Positions 1 to 6,508 of a stretch of DNA of 6,963 bases are shown in pieces; the stretch's first letter is position 1; each line of letters begins with the position of its first letter. The translations under genes were made by a program, and so were the position numbers. The stretch comes from Ulvibacter sp047614245. Its GTDB lineage: Bacteria > Bacteroidota > Bacteroidia > Flavobacteriales > Flavobacteriaceae. Under the pieces are notes generated by a model, which saw only the letters and a program-made list of their open reading frames with translations, ran no database searches and was not told the origin of the DNA. The stretch spans positions 1 to 6,963 of the forward strand of contig JBLHIC010000111.1 of the NCBI GenBank assembly GCA_047614245.1. The letters are read 5' to 3'.

Positions 1-210
1 GTCCGTAATGGAGGCTTGTCGTTTACACCTAGAATTCCTTCTGCTTGGAAGATGTATAGCTTTAAGGTTAATTTTAGGGGGCAAATACTTAAAGTCTCTG
101 TAAGTAATACTGAAAGTACTTTCAGTCTTCACCGAGGAGATGATATGGAGATAGAAGTGAATAATAAAAAAGCAAAAATCACAAAATCTGAAAAAGTTAC
201 GATCTCATGA
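1..210 (+). CDS. GH65 family enzyme, C-terminal fragment (probable maltose phosphorylase)
   Basis: The gene is cut by the left edge, so only the last 69 codons are present, in frame from base 1 to the TGA at 208-210. The peptide begins VRNGGLSFTPRIPSAW and continues YSFKVNFRGQILKVSV. This matches the end of GH65 proteins, where an N-G-G-L-S-F-x-P-x-(I/L)-P-x-x-W stretch closes the catalytic part and a small C-terminal beta-sandwich follows with a F-x-(I/V)-x-(F/Y)-R-G/N pattern. GH65 enzymes in such loci are usually cytoplasmic maltose phosphorylases (maltose + phosphate to glucose + beta-glucose-1-phosphate), normally paired with beta-phosphoglucomutase. The catalytic residues lie outside the window, so phosphorylase versus hydrolase and the exact disaccharide (maltose, trehalose, kojibiose) cannot be decided here; the amylase neighbours favour maltose. 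Its stop overlaps the next start as ATGA (207-210), suggesting translational coupling. Confidence 0.85.
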   Translation, partial: VRNGGLSFTPRIPSAWKMYSFKVNFRGQILKVSVSNTESTFSLHRGDDMEIEVNNKKAKITKSEKVTIS

Positions 211-1892
211 AAATGATAAATAAATTAATTCCTATTGCCTGTTCATTATTGCTATTAGTTGGATGTTTGTCGGGTGAAAAGGATCAAAAAGATGCTGTTA
301 AACCTGAAGCTCCATTCGTATGGGAAGGGGCTAATTTATATTTTCTGTTGACAGACAGATTTAATAATGGAGATCCTTCTAATGATGTAAACTATGACCG
401 AACTTCAGAAACTGCTGTTCTTAGAGGTTTTGAAGGAGGCGATATCAAGGGAGTGACTCAAAAAATTGAAGCAGGCTATTTCACCGATTTGGGCGTAAAT
501 GCTATCTGGTTGTCGCCAATTGTAGAACAGATCCATGGTGGTACCGATGAAGGGACTGGGATGACCTATGGTTTTCATGGCTATTGGACAAAGGACTGGA
601 CAAGTTTAGACCCTAATTTTGGTACTTCAGCCGATTTAAAAGAGTTGGTAGAAATTGCGCACAGTAAAGGCATCAGGATCGTTTTAGATGCGGTAATTAA
701 TCATACTGGACCAGTTACTGATATAGACACAGTTTGGCCAAAGGAGTGGGTGAGGACATCTCCTGCCTGCGAGTTTAAAGATTATGAATCGACCGTTACT
801 TGTACCTTGGTTAAAAACTTACCGGATATTTTAACCGAAAGTAATGAAGACGTAGATCTTCCGCCACAACTCGTTGAAAAATGGAAAGCCGAAGGTCGTT
901 ATGACGAGGAAGTAGCCGAATTGGACACGTTTTTTACACGAACTGGATATACCCGAGCGCCAAGATTTTATATCATGAAATGGCTTACAGATTATATTAC
1001 GGACTATGGTATTGATGGCTACAGAGTAGATACAGTAAAACATACAGAAGAATATGTCTGGCAAGAGTTTAGAAAAGAATGTGATTATTCGTTTGAACAG
1101 TGGAAAATGAACCATCCCCAAGATGTTTTGGATGATACTAATTTCTATATGGTTGGAGAGATTTATAACTACGGAATTTCAACAGGGAAGAACTATGATT
1201 TTGGTGATAGAAAAGTAAATTATTTCGAAGATAGCTTCAGTAGTTTGATCAACTTTGAATTCAAATGGGATGCGGCAAAAGTTTCGTACGAAGAACTCTT
1301 TTCAAAGAATGCTCAAATTCTGAAGGATTCTCTTAGTGGCTTCGGAACCTTAAACTATTTAACATCTCACGATGATGGAAGTCCTTATGATGCGGGGCGT
1401 GTGAAGACTTATAAGACAGGAACGCTTTTATTATTAAGTCCGGGGACAGCGCAGGTTTACTACGGTGACGAATCTGCTAGGACCCTTATTGTTGAAGGGG
1501 CTCAGGGTGATGCTACATTAAGATCCAAGATGAATTGGACTAGTATTGCTAATGAAAGCAAGACTAAAGACTTGTTATTACACTGGCAGAAGCTAGGAAA
1601 ATTTCGTTCAAATCATCCTTCTGTTGGAGCTGGTGCGCATGAAATGATAAGTGAAGTGCCTTATGTTTTTCAAAGAGACTATAGTAAAGGATCCTATAAT
1701 GACAAGGTGATTGTAGGACTCGATTTGCCGAAAGGAGTTAAAGAGATTGACGTGCTGGAAGTATTTAAGGAGGGCGCTCAATTGAGAGATGCTTATTCTG
1801 GAACAGAAACTTCGGTTGTGGATGGAAGCGTAATATTTACTTCAGATTTTGATATTGTATTACTTGAGATGAAGCGAATTTCACCAAACTAA
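207..1892 (+). CDS. MalS-like GH13 alpha-amylase, lipoprotein
   Basis: An endo-acting alpha-1,4-glucanase of clan GH-H that should cut starch or maltodextrins. The N-terminus is a lipoprotein signal with lipobox LVGC, acylated Cys20, then a short charged tether (to about residue 35). The TIM barrel starts near residue 42 (NLYFLLTDRFNNGDPSND). All four GH13 regions are visible: DAVINH at 161-166; GYRVDTVKH at 271-279 with nucleophile Asp275; MVGEIY with acid/base Glu318; TSHDD with transition-state stabiliser Asp389. A YYGDES motif sits at 418-423 and a C-terminal beta domain follows from about 475. EQIHG, YGFHGYW, PDILTES, the SHD form of region IV, and HWQKLGKFR-HP-GAG recall periplasmic MalS (subfamily GH13_19) more than SusG. 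At 561 residues it lacks the N-terminal extension of E. coli MalS (recalled as about 676 residues) and any visible starch-binding module. Cys188 and Cys199 could form a disulfide. The ATG at 207 overlaps the GH65 stop; ATG 213 is the only close alternative. Confidence 0.93.
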   Translation: MKMINKLIPIACSLLLLVGCLSGEKDQKDAVKPEAPFVWEGANLYFLLTDRFNNGDPSNDVNYDRTSETAVLRGFEGGDIKGVTQKIEAGYFTDLGVNAIWLSPIVEQIHGGTDEGTGMTYGFHGYWTKDWTSLDPNFGTSADLKELVEIAHSKGIRIVLDAVINHTGPVTDIDTVWPKEWVRTSPACEFKDYESTVTCTLVKNLPDILTESNEDVDLPPQLVEKWKAEGRYDEEVAELDTFFTRTGYTRAPRFYIMKWLTDYITDYGIDGYRVDTVKHTEEYVWQEFRKECDYSFEQWKMNHPQDVLDDTNFYMVGEIYNYGISTGKNYDFGDRKVNYFEDSFSSLINFEFKWDAAKVSYEELFSKNAQILKDSLSGFGTLNYLTSHDDGSPYDAGRVKTYKTGTLLLLSPGTAQVYYGDESARTLIVEGAQGDATLRSKMNWTSIANESKTKDLLLHWQKLGKFRSNHPSVGAGAHEMISEVPYVFQRDYSKGSYNDKVIVGLDLPKGVKEIDVLEVFKEGAQLRDAYSGTETSVVDGSVIFTSDFDIVLLEMKRISPN

Positions 1893-1914
1893 ATTGGTGT
1901 TAAAGCCTGAAATT

Positions 1915-3351
1915 ATGAATGGAGTAACCATTGCGTTTTTGAGCTTAGTTGTTCTGGTAGCGTGTAAAAATAAAACAAAAAATATGGAGATAATCGAACA
2001 ACCGACTGTAGTAAGTATTCCTGAAATTTCTGATGAGATACTTGAGAGTGCAGTTATTTATGAAGCTAACATACGTCAGTATTCTTCTGAAGGTACTTTT
2101 GAGGAATTTACAAAGGACATCCCTCAGTTAAAAGAATTGGGGGTTAAAATAATATGGCTGATGCCTGTTTTTCCTATATCTAAGACAAAACGTAAGGCGA
2201 CAGGTGGTGACTTCGCTAGTCTAATAGAAGACGACGTAGTGCGCGCGAAAATGTTGGGCAGTTATTATGCAGTATCAGATTTTACAAAGATAAATCCTGA
2301 ATTTGGAACCATAGAAGACTTTAGAAAATTAGTGTCGACAGCTCATGATAATGGAATCTATGTTATTTTGGATTGGGTGCCAAATCATACTGGATGGGAT
2401 CATGTCTGGCTTTCTGAACATCCCGATTATTATACAAAGAATTCAAACGGAGAAATCACAGATCCATTAAATGACCAAGGAGAACCCGTAGGGTGGGCCG
2501 ATGTTGCAGATTTAAACTACGGTAACGAAGCAATGCAAGAGGAAATGATCCGTGACATGAAACACTGGATTACTGAAGAGAATATTGATGGTTTCCGCTG
2601 CGATATGGCAGGGATGGTTCCTTTAGAGTTTTGGAAAAAAGCAATTCCTCAATTGAGAGCAGAGAAGCGTATTTTTATGTTAGCCGAGGCTTGGGAGCCT
2701 CAGTTGTTGAAGGATAATTTATTTGAAATGGCCTATGCGTGGGAAGGACATCACCTTATGAACGCAATCGCTAAGGGTGAAAAGAATGTCCATGACTTTG
2801 ATTCTTATATTCATAAGATGTCAAATGACTATCAAGAGACTGATATTTTGATGAACTTTATAACAAATCACGATGAAAACTCCTGGAATGGGACAGTTGG
2901 TGAGCGTATGGGAGATGCTTCAGAAGCAATCCAAGCATTAAGTTTTACGATGTCGGGGATGCCTTTAATTTACAGCGGACAGGAATATGATTTGGACCAT
3001 AGACTTAAGTTCTTTGAAAAGGATAGTATTCCGAAGAAAAAAGGAAAAATTTGGCCTCTTTTGGAAAAGCTTGGATATCTAAAGAATAACTATCCAGCGC
3101 TAAAAGGAGGTAAGAATGCAGCAAAATATGAACGAATCGAGACATCTAACAATGCTTCTATTTTGGCTTTTCAGAGATTAAAAGATGAGAGTGAGTTTAT
3201 TTATGTCGCCAATCTATCGAAAGAGGCTGTAGATTTTAGTTTTCCAATTTCTGGAGAATTTATAAATGCTTTAACAAACGAGACCGTAATTTTAAACCCA
3301 AATGTAAGACACTTTTTAAAACCTTGGGAGTATTTGTTATTAATCAAATAA
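1915..3351 (+). CDS. GH13 alpha-amylase family lipoprotein
   Basis: A second secreted GH13 glucan hydrolase or transglycosylase. Numbered from ATG 1915 (478 residues), the four regions are DWVPNH at 153-158, GFRCDMAG with nucleophile Asp230, LAEAWE with acid/base Glu258, and TNHDENS with Asp320. A YSGQE motif is at 353-357, and a C-terminal beta domain runs from about 410. The triad is complete, so it should be active. The GFRCD-MVP-FW and IYEANIRQYS patterns are those of many Bacteroidota amylase-family proteins of undefined specificity; alpha-amylase and neopullulanase-like activity are both possible, and I cannot assign a subfamily. The leader ends in lipobox LVAC with Cys17, followed by basic KNKTKN, so it is a lipoprotein, perhaps kept in the periplasm. 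The start is uncertain: the open frame also offers TTG 1894 and GTG 1897, which add KPE before the hydrophobic stretch and would supply the positive charge missing from the ATG 1915 form. It lies 1-22 bases after the previous stop, in the same operon. Confidence 0.92.
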   Translation: MNGVTIAFLSLVVLVACKNKTKNMEIIEQPTVVSIPEISDEILESAVIYEANIRQYSSEGTFEEFTKDIPQLKELGVKIIWLMPVFPISKTKRKATGGDFASLIEDDVVRAKMLGSYYAVSDFTKINPEFGTIEDFRKLVSTAHDNGIYVILDWVPNHTGWDHVWLSEHPDYYTKNSNGEITDPLNDQGEPVGWADVADLNYGNEAMQEEMIRDMKHWITEENIDGFRCDMAGMVPLEFWKKAIPQLRAEKRIFMLAEAWEPQLLKDNLFEMAYAWEGHHLMNAIAKGEKNVHDFDSYIHKMSNDYQETDILMNFITNHDENSWNGTVGERMGDASEAIQALSFTMSGMPLIYSGQEYDLDHRLKFFEKDSIPKKKGKIWPLLEKLGYLKNNYPALKGGKNAAKYERIETSNNASILAFQRLKDESEFIYVANLSKEAVDFSFPISGEFINALTNETVILNPNVRHFLKPWEYLLLIK

Positions 3352-3371
3352 TGGTTTAGTAGGTTCTTAGG

Positions 3372-3401
3372 TCACGCTTTTTATTTACAAAAGTGATTTT
3401 T
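3372..3401 (+). terminator. Possible intrinsic terminator after the GH65-GH13-GH13 operon
   Basis: TCAC (3372-3375) and TTTT (3378-3381) can pair with AAAAGTGA (3389-3396), giving an eight-pair stem with a two-base GC bulge and a seven-base loop. A run of five T follows at 3397-3401, with further AT-rich sequence. It sits 20 bases after the amylase stop, in the only gap before the regulator gene. The stem is AT-rich and bulged, so termination may be partial and allow read-through into the regulator. The rest of the 97-base gap is AT-rich with no clear promoter match. Confidence 0.35.
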
Positions 3402-3448
3402 ATTTAAATTTAATTTACATTTATAGAAAATAATTAGATTATTAGACT

Positions 3449-6250
3449 TTGAATTTTCAATCAATTTTCACCTTCATTTTTATTTGCTTTTTGACCTTTG
3501 ATGGCATCGCTCAAGAGCTTCCTCCAATAACATCTTATAGTTCAGAGGAATACAAGGGCGGGAACCAGAATTGGGCAATTACACAATCCGATGACAATTA
3601 TCTTTATGTGGCTAATAATAAAGGATTGCTGGAGTATAATGGTGAAAATTGGAATGATTATGCTTCCCCTAACGGAACTATTTTAAGATGTGTACTTGCC
3701 CGAAATGGGAAGATATATACTGGAAGTTATATGGATTTTGGTTTTTGGCAAAGGGATGTAACTGGGAAACTGGAATACTTTTCTTTAGGCGAAACTGTCT
3801 ACTCCGAAATGATTGAAGATGAGCATTTTTGGGGTATTGAAGCAATAGGCGACTGGGTACTTTTCCAATCATTGAATCGAATATATATTTATAATATTCA
3901 AAAAGAGACTATTTCCCATATTACTACCTCGGGAATAGTAAATATGTTCAAGATCGATGATAGTATTTATTTTCAGGACGTAAAAGAAGGCATTTTTAAA
4001 ATCACCAATGGTATTTCTGAAAGGTTCGAAGCCCTTGACGCATTAAAGGATAACCGCATCATTAATATTTTTGGTGATAATGAAGAGTTGCTCATTTTAA
4101 CTGAAACGAATGGTTTCTTTAAATTAAGTAGTGATAAAATCACAAAATGGATAATACCGGCCGATAATGAGCTCGAAGAGGAAAGTGTTTATAGTGGTAT
4201 TAAACTTAAAGATGGTTCATATGCAATAGGGACGATATCTAAGGGACTATTACTCATGGATCCTTTGGGTAGATTAAGTTATAGTTTAAATCAGACGAAT
4301 GGTCTTAATAATAATACTGTCTTGTCACTATATGAGGATAAGGATGAAAACATTTGGGTGGGGCTGGACAATGGAATCGATTTGATAAACTTGAAGTCTC
4401 CTCTTAGAATTTTTAATGATGAAAAAGGTAAAATAGGAGCGGTATATGCTTCGAAGGAGTATGAAGGTAAATTATACGTTGGCACCAATCAAGGATTGTT
4501 TTATAAGGACAATACAACTGATGTAGACTTTAAATTTGTTGCTAGAACAAATGGGCAGGTATGGGATTTATTTCTTCATGACAACACCTTGTTTTGTGCG
4601 CATAACCTGGGAACATTTGCAATTCAGGATGGCAAGGCCAAGTTGGTCTCTTCTATACCGGGCACTTGGAATATTCAGGTTATTCCTAATAGTTCAGATT
4701 TATTACAAGGGAATTATGCTGGCTTAAGTGTTTTAGAAAAAAAAGCAGGGCAGTGGCGATTAAAAAATAGAATTAATGGATTTGATTATTCGGGAAAGTT
4801 TTTAGAAGTTGGTAATGAAAATACTTTATGGATAAATCATGAGTATAAAGGGGTTTTTAAGCTTAAAGTCGATAAAGAATATCAAAACATCACGAATGTT
4901 GCTATAGATACTACGGCAAGTAAGGGAAAAGGTTCTGGTCTTATAAAATTTGACGGTAAATTGTTATATGCTTCAGAAAATGGGGTTTTTACCTATGATC
5001 TTGAGAAGAAATTGTTTGTCAAAGACACTTTTATAAGTTCGGTATTCTCTAAAGAGAATAAATACACATCTGGGAAAATGGTTGTTGACTTAGATGATAA
5101 TTTATGGTTGTTTTCTGAAAAAACCGTAAGCTATATTGGGAGAGGACAGTTTTCAAAAGAATTAATTGTCAATACACTTGCGATTCCAAGTGCTCTTAGA
5201 AATTCAATAATTGGTTACGAAAATATTTCAGTCTTGAATAATGGAAAACATCTTCTAGGGACTGCGTCTGGTTATTTGATAATGGATAAAACAATCACGG
5301 AGCCACACGATAACGCAATTTATCTCAATTCAATTAAGGTTAGAAGAGATAATGTTGAGGTTAGATTTCCAATTTATAATGATTTGACGAGCCTGAAAGC
5401 CGATGAGAATACGATTAGTTTTTATTATAGTGCGCCAGATTTCAGTAAATTTTTAACCACAGAGTATCAATATTTTCTGGAGGGCTATAATAGTGATTGG
5501 AGTAATTGGGTTACAAATAACACGATTGCATTTGAAAATTTACCACCCGGTGAATATATATTTAAAGCTAGATCGCGGACTGGAAACGTGTTATCTTCAA
5601 ACGAGATTAGCACCAAATTTGAAATTGATCGACCTTGGTATAGAACCAATACAGCAATTGCAGGTTATATTCTAATTGCGCTAATATTTTTCATTGGTAT
5701 CAACACAGCTTATACAGGATATTATAGACGCCAGAGGAAGGTATTATTGGAAAAAACAAGTAAAGATATTGAGTTGAAGGAAATGGAAGCACAAAAAGAG
5801 ATTATCCAATTACGCAACAACCATCTTAGCTTGGACATTGAAGCCAGAAATAGAGAGCTTGCTATCTCTACGATGAACATGATTAAAAAGAATGAGACCC
5901 TCAATGCAATAAAGGATGAATTAAGCCAATTAAAAGACGAATCTGGTATTCGCTCTGTAATGAAGGTTATTGATAAGAATTTGAATAATAAGGAAGATTG
6001 GAAGTTTTTTGAAGAAGCTTTTAATCATGCAGATAAAAATTTCTTCAAAAAGGTTAAAGAAATACACCCAGAGCTTACATCAAATGATTTACGATTGTGT
6101 GTCTATTTGCGAATGAACCTATCCTCTAAGGAAATAGCTCCTTTACTCAATATCTCTCACCGAAGTGTTGAAATAAAGCGTTATAGACTGCGTAAAAAAA
6201 TTAACCTTAGCAGGGATATAAACCTAAATGACTATTTTATTCGTCTTTAG
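3449..6250 (+). CDS. Membrane-spanning propeller/Y_Y_Y/LuxR-type transcriptional regulator (SusR-like role)
   Basis: A one-protein sensor and transcription factor, probably controlling this alpha-glucan locus. The start is TTG 3449: an in-frame TAG lies at 3443-3445, the first in-frame ATG encodes residue 95, and the TTG start gives a sensible signal peptide (residues 1-21, ending GIA before QE). Residues 25-615 hold about thirteen degenerate propeller blades of the Reg_prop kind (for example NIWVGLDNGIDLI at 301-313 and LYVGTNQGLFY at 342-352), enough for two seven-bladed propellers. A Y_Y_Y domain spans about 625-725, with YQYFLEGYNSDWS at 673-685 and PPGEYIFKARS at 699-709. One transmembrane helix lies near 736-755, a charged coiled coil at about 760-832, and a LuxR/GerE-like helix-turn-helix at about 876-920 (LTSNDLRL, then SSKEIAPLLNISHRSVEIKR). 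No histidine kinase or receiver domain is present. The topology implies a periplasmic sensor and a cytoplasmic DNA-binding end. Malto-oligosaccharide as ligand is inferred from the neighbours only. Confidence 0.9.
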   Translation: MNFQSIFTFIFICFLTFDGIAQELPPITSYSSEEYKGGNQNWAITQSDDNYLYVANNKGLLEYNGENWNDYASPNGTILRCVLARNGKIYTGSYMDFGFWQRDVTGKLEYFSLGETVYSEMIEDEHFWGIEAIGDWVLFQSLNRIYIYNIQKETISHITTSGIVNMFKIDDSIYFQDVKEGIFKITNGISERFEALDALKDNRIINIFGDNEELLILTETNGFFKLSSDKITKWIIPADNELEEESVYSGIKLKDGSYAIGTISKGLLLMDPLGRLSYSLNQTNGLNNNTVLSLYEDKDENIWVGLDNGIDLINLKSPLRIFNDEKGKIGAVYASKEYEGKLYVGTNQGLFYKDNTTDVDFKFVARTNGQVWDLFLHDNTLFCAHNLGTFAIQDGKAKLVSSIPGTWNIQVIPNSSDLLQGNYAGLSVLEKKAGQWRLKNRINGFDYSGKFLEVGNENTLWINHEYKGVFKLKVDKEYQNITNVAIDTTASKGKGSGLIKFDGKLLYASENGVFTYDLEKKLFVKDTFISSVFSKENKYTSGKMVVDLDDNLWLFSEKTVSYIGRGQFSKELIVNTLAIPSALRNSIIGYENISVLNNGKHLLGTASGYLIMDKTITEPHDNAIYLNSIKVRRDNVEVRFPIYNDLTSLKADENTISFYYSAPDFSKFLTTEYQYFLEGYNSDWSNWVTNNTIAFENLPPGEYIFKARSRTGNVLSSNEISTKFEIDRPWYRTNTAIAGYILIALIFFIGINTAYTGYYRRQRKVLLEKTSKDIELKEMEAQKEIIQLRNNHLSLDIEARNRELAISTMNMIKKNETLNAIKDELSQLKDESGIRSVMKVIDKNLNNKEDWKFFEEAFNHADKNFFKKVKEIHPELTSNDLRLCVYLRMNLSSKEIAPLLNISHRSVEIKRYRLRKKINLSRDINLNDYFIRL

Positions 6251-6265
6251 TCAACTCATCAAGCC

Positions 6266-6310
6266 ACAAGTTAAGTACAACATAAATACAACATTACCAC
6301 AACATGTTGT
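6266..6310 (+). repeat. Phased 11-base direct repeats (ACAACAT), candidate operator array
   Basis: ACAACAT occurs perfectly at 6277-6283, 6288-6294 and 6299-6305, with starts exactly 11 bases apart. ACAAGTT at 6266-6272 matches five of seven positions in the same phase. The last copy extends into the perfect 12-base palindrome ACAACATGTTGT (6299-6310). Near-helical spacing places every copy on one face of the DNA, as expected for cooperative binding by an oligomeric activator or repressor. The LuxR-type regulator encoded immediately upstream is the obvious candidate ligand, but that link is inference. Confidence 0.6.
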
Positions 6311-6340
6311 TTTTTAGGGTATGAGTTTTGCCTCTATTTG
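6307..6340 (+). promoter_or_regulatory. Weak candidate Bacteroidota-type promoter for susC
   Basis: The Bacteroidota consensus is a TTG-containing element near -33 and TAnnTTTG near -7. TCTATTTG at 6333-6340 matches five of the six fixed positions, and TTG at 6307-6309 lies 23 bases upstream. If used, transcription would start near 6345 and the ACAACAT array would lie at about -80 to -35, a normal activator position. The match is imperfect, and other near matches exist at 6323-6330 and 6453-6460, so this is only a best guess. Confidence 0.25.
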
Positions 6341-6479
6341 GTATTTCTTAACGATCTATTAACATTGCTAATCTGCTGAAAACATTCACAAGTTATTACC
6401 ATATTCATAAAAGTGATAAGATTTAATTGTCATGTATGTTTTTTGTATAGGATTATTTTGTGTTTTTGCTAATTGTACA

Positions 6480-6506
6480 GGCTAAATTGACCATATAATT
6501 TTAGCC
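6480..6506 (+). promoter_or_regulatory. Hairpin abutting the susC start codon
   Basis: GGCTAAA (6480-6486) pairs perfectly with TTTAGCC (6500-6506), and TT (6487-6488) can add two pairs with AA (6497-6498) past a one-base bulge. The stem ends two bases before the ATG at 6509, so if it forms in mRNA it would occupy the ribosome landing site and could dampen susC translation. No trailing T-run is present, so it is not an intrinsic terminator. A protein-bound inverted repeat is another possibility. Confidence 0.4.
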
Positions 6507-6508
6507 AG

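Larger units (their letters stand above)
6251..6508 (+). promoter_or_regulatory. Regulatory intergenic region between the regulator gene and susC
   Basis: This is the longest non-coding stretch in the window (258 bases) and I see no credible gene in it on either strand. It holds, in order, a phased ACAACAT repeat array, a candidate promoter, a second copy of the 9-mer CACAAGTTA (6387-6395; first copy 6265-6273), and a hairpin directly before the susC start. Its size and content fit a controlled promoter for a susC-led outer-membrane operon, with a leader of roughly 160 bases if the promoter guess is right. There is no clear terminator after the regulator gene, so read-through into susC is also possible. 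Confidence 0.6.

Noticed and set aside
831..1121. Open frame on the - strand, 96 codons
   Set aside because: It lies wholly inside the MalS-like amylase, antisense to its conserved catalytic region, and its peptide resembles no family I recognise.
1894..1914. TTG 1894 or GTG 1897 as the start of the second GH13 gene
   Set aside because: Not firmly excluded: they would add a Lys to the signal peptide. ATG 1915 is preferred as the only ATG, and it still leaves a complete lipoprotein signal.
3104..3118. Strong Shine-Dalgarno-like AAAGGAGG before an ATG inside the second GH13 gene
   Set aside because: The ATG at 3116 is out of frame with the host gene and opens only about 21 codons; Bacteroidota rarely rely on such sites, so it is probably chance.
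3443..3451. TAGACTTTG as a TAnnTTTG promoter element for the regulator
   Set aside because: The spacer is three bases instead of two, and the element overlaps the start codon itself.
3449..6250. Hybrid two-component histidine kinase
   Set aside because: After the transmembrane helix there is only a coiled coil and a helix-turn-helix; no H-box, ATPase N/G boxes or receiver aspartate region is visible.
6299..6316. Palindrome plus T-run as an intrinsic terminator for the regulator gene
   Set aside because: A perfect palindrome leaves at most about four pairs once a loop is allowed, and they are AT-rich. The repeat phasing favours a protein-binding site.
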